Assembly (NCBI GenBank): GCA_018343915.1
Contig: JABRWF010000007.1
Location: 3,782,001-3,846,000, forward strand
Source: Agroathelia rolfsii
Lineage: Eukaryota; Basidiomycota; Agaricomycetes; Amylocorticiales; Amylocorticiaceae
Reading direction: 5' to 3'
Length of the DNA: 64,000 nt
How positions within the stretch are numbered: the stretch's first letter is position 1; each line of letters starts with the position of its first letter. The notes under the pieces are model-generated. The model saw only the letters and a program-made list of their open reading frames with translations. It was not told where the DNA came from and searched no databases. This document shows, in pieces, positions 12,251-22,900 of the stretch. Position numbers and translations under genes: made by a program.

Positions 12251-14179
12251 ATTTGTCGCACGGCGGCTGCAGAGCTTGGAGCTTGGAGTCTCAGAGATTC
12301 AAGTTACAATCGCGCTTAAATGCCCAAGCTCCGCCTGGAAGCCAGCATCTGCTGAAAACGGAGGCGTCTATGTTGAGCAATTAACTCGTCAATTCTCTAA
12401 ATTAGAATTCCAAGTGAGCAAAATTCCCAAGCAGGGACAATATATTTGTGGTTCGGTAACTCTTATTTTGACTGACAAGACTCACAATCGGAATTTGGAT
12501 GTTTTGTGCCAACTGGAGGCACGACGTCGCGATCTTTGGCCCGAGCGTGCCGATGCTGCCGGTGGCAACTAAACCTTCTCTCGCTCTCTTGTTTTCACAT
12601 AGCTTCCTTACTAACTTTACTGCTTGAAATACACACTATGCCAACTGGCTCTCAGAGAACTGTCTATATTTCAAGACTTTGCCCCTATCATCGATTCCCT
12701 GGTTACAGCCAGGAAAGCCTAGGAGGATGCTGTTGTCCTCCAGGTTGAAGTCTAGTAGTGGAAATATGGCTGCTGGATCCAGGAACAAGACCTGCAGATG
12801 ACTGCAGAAGAGGAAGAAGACTCGCAGCAAAATTCTATGCGGGTCTTTTGACCAAATTACGCGCCTTTTGACGAAAACCCATGCGGTCTTCGGATCAAAT
12901 TGCGTGTCTTTTGACGAAGCTTTTATTTTTGAAGAGGATTTCAGATGCGGCTCAAGCGGCCTAAAACGGAAATAAGGCTACGCATGAACCCTAGTGCCGT
13001 ACATACAGGCCGAAACCAGAGGTGGAAGATTGTATACACCACATCCAGACGCTGTAGGCACGCTGCTGCCAATGGCTGGCGCCAAATAAATTGCAGCAAG
13101 TCAGGAAACTCTTTTTCCGCTTATGGGAACCGAGGCTCGCTCGCTGTGTCGCTACCCTCCTACTGTTTGAGGATCGCTGCTTGTGTCGATCTCTCCACAG
13201 CCGCTACCCAGCCGGGCTCGGAAAGCGCTACACAGTTCCATGTTGCCGCTCTCTCTTGAACGTTCGATCATGCTCAATTGACATATTTTGTAATGTTATC
13301 ATTTCGAATAGAATCGTATATCTTGCATTTTAACATTCCCGAGAGTGTATGTAAAAAGGCCGGAGAGAAGCCATTCTTGTCCCCAGCTCCACCGGAAGTT
13401 AGTGTCCTATATGAAAGAGTCACATCTGGGGAAAGCAAGCGAAGCTTCAAGTTTTTGTAACATATTTATATACCGCATCATGTACTAGATGCAAGCTACG
13501 GCTGTATCGTATGCTAGAGTAATGAAAGATTTAAGAAGTGCGGTATTCAATAATCTGGGGAGAGATGTAATATATTGTGAACTTGGAGCCGTAAGAGGGA
13601 CTGGGAAGGACGCTGATTGTCATTGTGTTCGATGTATCTGTCGCGCAAACCTGCTATACCAGGGAATAATTGATGGTGCGGCAACTGGACATTCTTGGCT
13701 TAACTGATAAGAGGTCTCGTTTCCAGTAGGAAAGGGATATTTGATCAGGAATAGGCGAACCAAAATGGGAACGCGTAAATGGCTACACGTAACGATTACA
13801 CATCATGCAGCTGAGTTTAGAACTCGTAAACTGTTATCTAAGGCTGCTTGGTATCTCAGGCCAGCAAACGATCATTGGCTAATACTTAACGCTATGCCTG
13901 TCACTATCAATCCTCCGGTCATGGTTATTTGGCCACCACGGCCCAACAAGTGCCTCCTGTAACAACCGGGGATCGCATTCGATGACTGTACACTATACAC
14001 CCATTGCAGCTATGCTCGCCGATCGGCGCACATTTTGCTCCTGACAGTTGCGGATTGCTCACAAGAAAACCTGTCTTCTTGTCTGACATGTGCATTTGCA
14101 TGTCATCCACGTCCCGTTCATCATAGGCCATTTAGACTTTGTCAAGGCGTAAGTGCATAAGCCACTGGCACCACCTACC
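12251..14179. other. intergenic, no gene recognised; carries a short tandem duplication
   Basis: Several frames of 60-104 codons exist on both strands, but none shows a known motif or consistent splicing. A degenerate tandem duplication lies at 12837-12920. The right part precedes the nitroreductase promoter. Confidence 0.4.
12837..12920. repeat. degenerate tandem duplication, about 42-bp unit
   Basis: The unit ATGCGGGTCTTTTGACCAAA...CTTTTGACGAA appears twice in a row (starting near 12837 and near 12880) with several mismatches, including a changed middle segment (TCTTCGGATCAAATTGCG). Simple tandem duplication in non-coding DNA; no function inferred. Confidence 0.5.
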
Positions 14180-14187
14180 TATATAAT
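14180..14187 (+). promoter_or_regulatory. TATA-like box of the nitroreductase gene
   Basis: TATATAAT at 14180-14187, about 120 bp upstream of the chosen ATG (14307). Reasonable for a fungal core promoter; inferred from position and sequence only. Confidence 0.35.
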
Positions 14188-14306
14188 AGAGACATAAATT
14201 CTGGTGATACATCAAGCTAGCCTCTCCGCCAACACAAAACCCTTTGAGCACCAATCCAATCCCGACACATAACTTGAATATCTCCCATCGATTGCTCAGT
14301 CACAAT

Positions 14307-15026
14307 ATGGTTGCCATTACACAGACCACCTTCCTCGAAGCTGTTGAAGCTCGTCGTTCCATCTACTCAATCACAAATTCATCCCCCATTTCCGATGGAC
14401 GTATCGAGGAGATTGTCAAAACGGCGCTTCTGAGTGCCCCCTCAACATTTAACTCGCAAACGACGCGTATCATCCTTCTTCTCAAGGCTGAGCATGAGAA
14501 GTTTTGGGACCTTGCCCTCGAAGCCGTTCAAGCAACGGCCGAAGGTCCCTCCTTGGAATACATGAAACAGAGGATTGCAGGCTTCCGGGCGGGATATGGC
14601 ACCGTAAGCTCTATCAAACACATTTCTAGTATTCTTGCTGATGCATGACTAGGCCCTCTTCTTTGAAGATCCTGCTCCGATAAAGCAAATCCAGGCTAAG
14701 ATGCCTGCCCTCGCAGACATGTTCCCACAATGGAGCGAGCACACGTCCGCTATTCACCAATATATTGGTTCGTTTTCGTCTTTAGATGGAAAGCCATCAA
14801 TCCTGATTATATGTTTTCTGTAGTTTGGACCGCGCTTGAGGCAGAAGGCCTTGGTGCTAGCCTGCAACATTATAACCCTATGGTTGACGTGAGGGCCAAG
14901 ATGGAATGGAATGTTGATCCAGAATGGTCACTCAAGGCTCAACTTGTCTTTGGCCAGCCGACTGGCGGGCCACGCGAAAAGACTGTGCAACCAGTTGAAG
15001 GGCGATACAAGGTGTTTGGAGCATGA
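14307..15026 (+). CDS. nitroreductase-family protein, Frm2/Hbn1 type
   Basis: Small FMN-dependent oxidoreductase of the nitroreductase superfamily, related to yeast Hbn1 and Frm2, which take part in fatty-acid and redox stress responses in the cytosol. The start MVAITQTTFLEAVEARRSIY fits the family; an ATG 63 bases upstream in frame (14244) would add 21 unrelated residues. Motifs in order: ARRSIYSITNSSPISDGRI, SAPSTFNSQTTRIILLL, KFWDLAL, FRAGYGT, then after intron 1 (14604-14653) ALFFEDPAPIKQIQ and MFPQWSEHTSAIHQY. After intron 2 (about 14771-14826) comes the highly conserved VWTALEAEGLGASLQHYNP, FGQPTGGPREKT and a terminal YKVFGA before TGA. About 205 residues, normal for the family. Intact. 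Confidence 0.95.
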
Positions 15027-15259
15027 TGTCACGATAGATGCAGTACAATGTATGCAGGAACAATTAGGGGTAGAAATTTGTAGCATAACTTGTTAATATG
15101 CATAATTTATTTATCGGGCTAGAAAAATACAGCCAATTTAAGATGACTGATGGAAGTATAAAATAAGACGACTCGGTTGAGATCTTCATGGGATTTAAAT
15201 TTTTATAGTTATTAGCGAGTTGTCAAGTAACATGGTAGGCCGTGAAGGAGGCAAAAGTA

Positions 15260-15363
15260 TGGCCAACGTGGGGATCGAACCCAAGACCTTCGCGTTTACC
15301 AAGCCAGCTGTAGACAGCTAGTTGATATTAGCACGACGCTCTAACCAACTGAGCTAGTCGGCC
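15260..15363 (-). tRNA. tRNA-Ile(AAU) with a 30-nt intron
   Basis: Read on the minus strand, the acceptor stem GGCCGAC pairs with GTTGGCC, the D-arm is CTAGCTCAGTTGGTTAGAG and the T-arm GGTTCGATCC. The anticodon arm is TCGTG-CTAATAA-CGCGA with anticodon AAT (15327-15329). A 30-nt intron (15296-15325) lies one base 3' of the anticodon, the standard nuclear tRNA intron site. Removing it gives a 74-nt molecule with discriminator A at 15260. The B box GGTTCGATCC and A box TAGCTCAGTTGG support Pol III transcription. After A34 modification to inosine it would read AUU and AUC. Confidence 0.95.
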
Positions 15364-16761
15364 ATATAAGAAATACTAAACTATAATAATATAATATATC
15401 AAAAGCTACCAATTGCTTCAGTCCATTAGCCGTTCTGACGTCGGCGGTTGCATCTTTGAAGTGACAAAATTGATCGACCCATGGACAGAGTAGAGGATTG
15501 CTCCCGCTGTTAGCTTAGAAGAGTCTCACACCCGAAATATTGCTAGCCTTGCTTCATCTATTTCGATACGATATGTGTTATGACTTGGGATGCTCAAGCC
15601 TCTAATCATTTGGACAAATTTTAGCGCGAGTTCACATTGTGCTGGCATTATTGCCCATATTATGGGCACTTATAGGGAAGAGATAAAGCCGGCCTGAACA
15701 TACCATTTCTTGGAGGCTGCTCTAATACTTGGTACTGTATATGCCTGACCGAGATTACCTTGGTGCTCGTTTCTTTCTTGTCTATGAGGCAAGGTAGTTG
15801 ATTATCGAGCCGGCCGGACTATCCTGAAATACCTACCACCACCTATTAGGACAGTACGTTGAGGACTGGTTTACCGTGATACACTTGCGATTTCATATCC
15901 GTAATCAAACATTTTTAAGGAGTGTTGGCTCGGTTCATGAGTTCAGTATATCGAACACGCCAGACTTCTCTTGATATCTCAACTGCGCGTAGCTGTGCTA
16001 TCACTGCATCTTATGAGTCTATGAGCTGGTACGACATGAATATTGAGTGTACTATTATGTATGTTCGGATCACGACTCGATCTGCACCTAAGGCACTAGT
16101 GATGTAGAGCATCATGATCATGATTCTGATATGTCAGGTCCCAGATGATGGTCGAGAGAATCATTGTAGAGCAACTTATGTTGTAAGCCATTTCCTTGAA
16201 TTCAATTCAAACAGGGAAGGCTGATAAAACTCATGAGAATGAACGTTTTCTTTACCCCAGATGCTTATAACAAGTTGCTGAGCACAACAGACAGCCTGGA
16301 TCTCCTTGTGAAAGCACTGAGAGCCTGTCAGTCAAGTTTTCTGGTTCAGGAATTATTGAGCATTTGAATCTGCTGAATGATGTCTGATGACATGGATTCT
16401 GATACCGATGTAGAGATCCTGGTTAGAGCTCTGGAATCAGATAACAGCTAGTGTATGACAATATCTTCCCGTCGAGACTTGCTTACGTCCCCTGGTCAGC
16501 ACTAGCGGAGCAATATAAACTCAATACTGAGAAACGAAATAATTCATGCGAGTAGTTCTCGACGGTATAACTCAAACGATGGGAATTTTGGATCGGGTTG
16601 TTGCGACGGCCGAGACGTAGAAAAACTCGAGAATCACACAGCATGGATGATGAATCATGATCGGTATGGTATCATCAAGGCATCCCGAATAAGTATTCAT
16701 ATAATTATCATCCATCCGTGCCTATCCTCAATCTCGTGCGGACGGAGGACACTTTCCACCC
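15364..16761. other. intergenic, no gene recognised
   Basis: About 1.4 kb between the tRNA and the next gene. No frame shows a known motif; no repeat ends or duplications were found by eye. Confidence 0.45.
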
Positions 16762-16768
16762 TATAAAA
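16762..16768 (+). promoter_or_regulatory. TATA box (TATAAAA)
   Basis: TATAAAA at 16762-16768, 82 bp before the DUF6534 start at 16850. Good core-promoter spacing, suggesting that this 3'-truncated copy may still be transcribed. Confidence 0.4.
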
Positions 16769-16849
16769 TGGCTGACACAGCAGCAGTCGGCATGTGTCCT
16801 ACCGCTTACATTTTATCGTCGATTCCGAAACAATATTCCTACCAGTATC

Positions 16850-17728
16850 ATGGCGAATAAGCCCTTGTTAGGCTCAGCGGACATGTCTAATATCAGTGCA
16901 ACCTTTGGAGCTTACAGTATCGGACTCGATCTGTCTATGGTGCTTTTAGGTGTATTGACCTTACAAAGCTATAATTATTTCTCCCATTTTCCAAAAGAAC
17001 CGTTCTGGATAAAATTCATCGTGAGTATTTTTCTTAGATGACTCGATAAATGAGTTTGTAGTTGAGCGTGGGGATTTATTAGGTCGCATTCGTATGGTTA
17101 GCCTCGTAGCTTCGCCGACATGGTATAAGAATGCATTGCTGATCCGGGTTAAATGCGACAGGTGCCTAGAAGTAATTCAAGCGGCCTGTACGACACTGAC
17201 AAACTACATATGGATGATCGACAATTATGGGGACCCACTAGTGTTATTAGAGAAGGCTCCTAGAGCCTTGAGCATAGCTCTTCTATTTGGTGGCTTCATT
17301 TCGCCTGTTTCCCAGGTATGTTCAGATTGTGGATTGCATGTCTCATACACTAATTAATGGAATCAATTCTAACGTTTTATGGACATACTGCTATTCATTC
17401 CAGTCATTCTTTGCGTGGAGGCTTTCTGTGCTGTCGAAAAAGCGATTGATACCAAGTATATGCTGGTTCCTGTCTCTACTTCGCCTTGCAGCCAATCTCC
17501 TTTGCTGCGTAGAAGTTATGAACATGAAATCAATACCGCAAGTATTAACGCAATGGAAATGGCTCTTTATATTTATATTGTAATTTTTTTTTCTTATCCA
17601 TTACGATGGACTTGAGCCATTCTGATCATTCTCATTAGTTCATTCGGTTGGTCCATAGATCTCTTAGTAGCTTTTTGCCTCTGTTATTACATCAGCCGCG
17701 AGCGAGCACACGCCTTCCGTGGGTAAGG

Positions 17729-17766
<38 letters not shown>

Positions 17767-18026
17767 AGTATAATGTTTATGAACGGTTAAACTCGTTACT
17801 AAAGAACGGCGCGTATTCTGGGGAAAATGATGGAGTATATCATCCGTGAGTTCATCCTACTGGTATTATATTGTTCGCTCAATTGACGATGTATTGTGCT
17901 TTTTTTTTTTTTTTTTTTTTTTTCACAGAGACCAACCTGATCACAAGGTAAACGAATTCTCCTATCAGAGAGCGTTTCAACTGATGGATTACAGTATCAC
18001 CGAATTGGCAATGATGACCACGGTAA
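16850..18026 (+). pseudogene. 3'-truncated DUF6534 membrane protein gene (type B)
   Basis: The start MANKPLLGSADMSN leads into helix 1 (TFGAYSIGLDLSMVLLG, TLQSYNYFSHF, PFWIKFI). Further exons: VAFVW + CLEVIQAACTTLTNYIWMI, DNYGDPLVLLEKAP, FGGFISPVSQ, then SFFAWRLSVLSKKRLIPSIC, LRLAANLLCCVEV, QWKWLFIFI, SFGWSIDLLVAFCLCYYIS and RERAHAFRG. After a T30-containing intron come TARILGKMMEYIIR and QTNLITSITELAMMTT-like coding. Intron boundaries match those of the intact copy at 35874-37463 exon by exon. The homology stops near 18024: the expected last exons (TM7 and the NS.LASLNAR signature) are absent, and unrelated GC-rich coding sequence begins at about 18034. All splice sites before that look usable, so the gene is truncated rather than generally decayed. 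Confidence 0.75.
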
Positions 18027-18033
18027 TGCATAG

Positions 18034-19229
18034 AACCATAACATCCATGGAAGTGGTATTAGTGTCGCTTTGGAGGAGAAGCAGCATCTTTCTCGGCAGG
18101 AGATCATCGCGCGCCAGCGCGAAAAGACACGAGCCAACCAGCGCGCGACGATCCTCAGCGCACAGGCGAACACGGCGCGCGGGACGGATGTGCTTTTGCC
18201 CGGCAACGCTATCCTGCGTTCCACGCGTCAGGGTCCCAGTTCTGGGCTTGGCGTCGATGATAGACTTGTGCGGTACTCGTATGTTGAGCCCGACGGCGAG
18301 ACGTATGATATCAGCGATATCGTCGAGGCCGAGTTGCGCAGTGACAAGGGCGGACAGCGCGAGGATCTGCTGCAGGATGTGGTCATCCGGTCGAGAGCCG
18401 GGCATGGCGGGCTTGGAGACAAGCTGGACCGAGTGCTGAACAAGATCAAGGATGGCAAGGCGAATGCGATGGGCCGTGGAGGCCTGCCCGGATCGCTTAC
18501 TTCCATGAAGACTTCGAACTCGATGACGGAAAGCATGGGTTCGAGGCAGTCAACATCGCCTTCGGAATATTCCATGGATGATTAGAGGGGGGCGACTCCT
18601 GTGTCTGCTGGGTTCCAGCAGCAACAACAGCATCGAACGCCGACACCCACATCAAACCAACGTGCCATGTCTCCGAATGCAACCCCTGCCTCGCGAGCCA
18701 TCAGCCCATCGGGTGCCAGTAGTTTTACTGCCACGTCGCCGACCCAATACCGTCGACCATCATTTAGCTCTGTCGCATCCGAAGTTTTGCGGTACGCCAC
18801 ACCTATGACACATATGGAGGGTGACTCGCGATTACCTACACCTTCCAGCAAGATGTACGCTAGCAGTGCAAATACAACACCGGTGCCTCCCCCCACACGA
18901 CCCGCGAGAAAACGGCCGTACGTACCCAAGGATGAGTTTGGCGTATCTCATATGATCGCACTGATTGAACTGGGCGCGGCAAGGCCCAGTACACGACCAC
19001 CACCACTGCATCCTGTGGATGCTATGTTGTTTGGGCCTGAAATTGACGAGGACGCGCTCCATCCCGACATCAGAGCCATCTACTCTGGCTCATTTGAGAA
19101 ACTGCGGGAAATTGACAAGGTAGTGTCTTAGTACATCATGCATCTACGGACTTGACTGACGGTGTTACACCATTTCAGACTCTTGACGAGTACTTGCAAC
19201 AAGGCAATTCCAGCGTAGCCTCTACCTAA
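18034..19229 (+). pseudogene. GC-rich remnant of an unrecognised, low-complexity protein gene
   Basis: An open frame from 18034 encodes ...GISVALEEKQHLSRQEII, ARQREKTRANQRATI, VRYSYVEPDGETYDISDI and LGDKLDRVLNKIKDGK. It is interrupted by TAG at 18583-18585. The same frame then resumes (GFQQQQQHRTPTP, Ser/Pro/Thr-rich) to RKRPYVPKDEFGVSHMIALI and HPVDAMLFGPEIDEDALHPD. An intron at about 19122-19178 leads to TLDEYLQQGNSSVAST and TAA (19227-19229). GC content and codon choice differ sharply from the AT-rich DUF6534 sequence directly upstream. No start codon or upstream exon is visible, so the gene looks 5'-truncated. No GT-AG intron that I tested removes the TAG while keeping frame; a sequencing error is the alternative. 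I do not recognise the family; it could be the C-terminal part of a larger polarity, cytoskeletal or signalling protein. Confidence 0.55.
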
Positions 19230-19853
19230 CCGTACATTCGTTCTTGCTGTTCCGATCTTCTTAACTTATTTACCAGGATATTTGCCTCTTCTAAGACTAT
19301 TGTTATCCCTCATTCTAATCTCGCGTCTTCTCTACCTCTCTTTTGGACCTGTGTCATCGCTTTCATCTCCTTATGTCCTTCGCTTCTGTTCGCTATGTGC
19401 GTGGCGCATACCCTCTTTTTTGCTTCCTTCGGTTACCCCTATCTACGGTAGATATATTCTGACTCGAAACAATGTGCCTGTGCTGTGCATCATGATGTTG
19501 ATCGTTAAGCGCACGGCGCGCATGCGGCGGCGGGCGCAGGGGCGGGATAGTTTGATGCGCTCATAGTAGTTTTGATGAAAATGCGCGAAGTAAAGCAATG
19601 ATATATACCTTTTCTGGAGAAGTGGATAGCCATAATGGGTAATTTAATATGTATAAATTTACACATTACATAATCTCCGCGCAAAGATGTTTCATGGGCG
19701 CATCACACTCCTGATCAGCTGGCGCGTTCATATCAGTCTCGTGCGCCTTGGCCCGGACCATGATGCCCGACGGTGAGGCCGACGTTGTCTTCGAGTCACC
19801 TGGAGCATCAAGGGCGGGCCCGACGAAGGCGGCGGCCGCCTCTCTCAGATGAA
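19230..19853. other. intergenic, no gene recognised
   Basis: About 620 nt: presumed 3' region of the GC-rich remnant and upstream region of the ankyrin gene. No motif-bearing frame. Confidence 0.45.
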
Positions 19854-19860
19854 TATAAAA
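19854..19860 (+). promoter_or_regulatory. TATA box (TATAAAA) of the ankyrin gene
   Basis: TATAAAA at 19854-19860, 71-77 bp upstream of the ATG at 19931. Confidence 0.45.
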
Positions 19861-19930
19861 TGGCTGCCAGGTCTCGTTCAAAATCCCAGAACCAAAACCC
19901 CACTCATTCCATCGATAACACCAAACTCTA

Positions 19931-22900
19931 ATGTCTCACTATCAGAATCAATCATACCAAACGCCCGAGGCCAACGCATTTCTCGAACGTGTGAAGGCGC
20001 TGCCAGATGGGCCTGGTGTCTCTCTTGATGCCGTCTTGCAGCCGTCGCTCGATGATGAGGCTGACCTGCGCAAATTATTTGCACAGGATAAGGAAAACGT
20101 CAGACTCAAGGACCCATATGTTGGTCTTGTTAATATCTTTGCGGCGGATAGGAACATCAAGCGCACTCGCGCCCGTATTGTAGACGAGAACGACGAAGAT
20201 GATCTTTCCGGAAAGTATGTCATGCCGCTCACAGGCAATCGGCGTCGTAAGGAAGGCACTCCGGCCATGGTCCAGGATATGGCAGCCTTCAAGCGCCACT
20301 GGGCTATTTTCTCCGAAGGCTCACTCTCACAGCTGACTGACTGGAACAATGTCATCGTCGCTGGTGGATCTATTCAGGCGTGTCTGGCGCCGCTCCCAGA
20401 TGGGTTGTCAACTACCAAGCGTGGGATCCGTGACTACTTCCACAAGACGGCGTTTCCGACGAGCGATGTTGATGTTTTTCTGTGGGGCTTGACGCCCGAG
20501 CAGGCCGAGAAGAAATGCCAGCAAATTTATGAAGCAGTCGCGGACTCTGTTCCGTGGGGCGTTACTTGTGTGCGAACCAAGCATACAATCTCTATCCACT
20601 GTCAGTTTTTATATTATGTCGTGACTTGTTCTTCCTTTAACACTTGCGCCCTTTGCAGCTCAATACCCTTACAGATCCATCCAAATCGTTCTTAGGCTAT
20701 ACCAGTCTCCTGCAGAGGTATTGGCTGGCTTCGATGTCGATGCCCCCTGCTGCGCGTTTGACGGCAAGTACATGAAATTTAAATCAATTGCACATGTAGC
20801 TAATTTATTTTCACAGGCTCTCGCGTATGGGCTAATCCACGAGCGATTGTTGCAATGATGCGACAGTGTAATACAGTCGATATGACTCGGCGATCCCCTT
20901 CTTATGAGGTCCGTCTCACCAAGTATGCTTCTCGTGATTTCGAGATTCTCGTTCCCAGTCTGCGTCGTGCCGATGTTGATCCTACGGTAAGTATTTGATT
21001 AAATCTCTCGGCTCTTCAGGCTTGAAATATCTTCTTAGATTTTTGAACGTGCGATTACACGTGTTCAAGGACTTGCCCGCCTACTAGTCCTTGAGAAACT
21101 GCGCAACACCAAGAAGCGCGAAGAATTTGTTGCCTCACGCCGCCAATTGCGCAATCGCCCATTTACAAACTGGGGCCGGCAAAACAGATACCAGTACCGA
21201 CGTGGCAGAAAATATAAAGGCGATCTCAAAGATGCAGAAGCAACGGCTATGGGCGGGCTTGAGCTGAGTGACTACGACGTCAAATCGCTGCATATCCCTT
21301 ATGGTCCCGGCTGGGATGCGAGGAGGATTGAGAAACTGGTTTATTCGACTGACCTGGGCATGAATTGTTAGTGCCTCATGTATGGGTATTACGATCCCTT
21401 GCTGATATTCTCTATTGCAGCTACATTTAACCCGAAGAACAAAGACCGTCGCCTTCATCGTCATCCCGCCTTCTTTGGAACATTGGAAGAATGTATCGAG
21501 GACTGTTGTGGTGTATGTCCTTCTTTTTATATATAGATACCCTGCCACTGATACTGACCCATCCATCCTCAAAGGCATGCCCAGAGCCTCTTACTGATGA
21601 AGAGCGAGGACTCCAAACCACAGAGGACGAGTCTTACATCCGTGGTCGCATTCAGTTAGTTCCACCCTTTCATTTCTATTTTCAGACGCCTATATTCAAA
21701 TAAACTTTTCGTTCAATTCAGATTCATTGAGGAGAATCCCGGAAGGCAGAGTATCTCGGGCAGTTTCAATCCTATTGACGTTGGCGAATGGAGTGCCCAA
21801 GTTTATCTTGGTACCACACAAAGGCTCTTTGCCGCGATTGCTGCCAAAGATCGCAAGCGCGTATTGGAGATCCTTCACGAGCACGAGAAACCCGGTTCTG
21901 ACATGCCTGCTGTCGATATCAACCAGCGAGACTGCGTTGGCCGTACGGCACTGCATCTGGCTACCATTTGTGAAGCAGAGGATATTGCCAAAGATCTCGT
22001 GAATGCAGGAGCCCGCATGACAGCGAGACTTGTTGATGGACGTTCATCGTTGCATCTCGCTTCCCAGACGGGATTGGCAGATTTGATTCGCTTGATGTTA
22101 CAGAAGAGTGACGAAAACAAGAGGAAATCCGAGGATGCTGCTGCGACCAAAGCAAAAGAGCAAGAAGCTCGCGATGCAGATGAAGATGCCGATATGGATG
22201 ACAAAAACGAAGGTGACAGCGAAAAAGATTGGTCTTCCGACGAAGAAGTGGTCGTGGTGAAGAAGAAAGCCGAAGATCCTTCCACTGAGGCCCAGTCTGG
22301 TGAGATCCCAGAAGAAGACGAAGAGACCCCGGACATTTTCGAAATCAACCTTGCCGACTGGGACTACGGCTTTACCCCTCTCGCACACGCTATTGTTCAC
22401 GGCTTCCCCGAGGTCATCGACGTCCTTATCGCTGCTGGTGCAGACGCTACTCTTCCTTCTCAAGCAAATGGGTCGCCAGTTTTCCACCCGCTTGCGTTGG
22501 TCGGTCTCATGGAAAAAATAGATCAGATTGAGCCCGTAGTGAAGAAACTATTGGCAGCTGGCGCTACATCGTCGTCTGCCAATCAAGAGGGTCTGACCGT
22601 CTTGCAAATGATCATCTGTCAATCCAGCCCCCAAGCTCTGGATATATTACTTCGTCTGGATCCTAATGCCGCGATGGCACTAAAATACCCTGCTATGAGC
22701 TATCGCACTTCTATCCTACCATTTGGGATGGCGGTAGCTCTGCGTGACTGGTCTAGTGTTGTTGTGCTTCTGGCCCATGGAGACCGGGGGGAAACCACGG
22801 AAGATGACATGGTTCATGCTATGCAATCGAGGTAGGATTCCGATTCTACTGACGCAGCGTAAACTAACAGTTTCTTCCTTCGCATCTCTAGGACTCAATA

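Noticed and set aside
14244..14306. Upstream ATG for the nitroreductase
   Set aside because: The additional 21 residues do not fit the family N-terminus; MVAITQTTFLEAV at 14307 does.
17846..18439. A 197-codon plus-strand frame spanning the DUF6534/GC-rich junction
   Set aside because: It runs through the T24 intron tract and is out of frame with both the DUF6534 exons and the GC-rich coding frame; it is a shadow.
21875..22348. A 157-codon Ser-rich minus-strand frame
   Set aside because: It is antisense to the acidic Lys/Glu insert of the ankyrin protein; Ser richness is the expected mirror of GAA/GAT codons.
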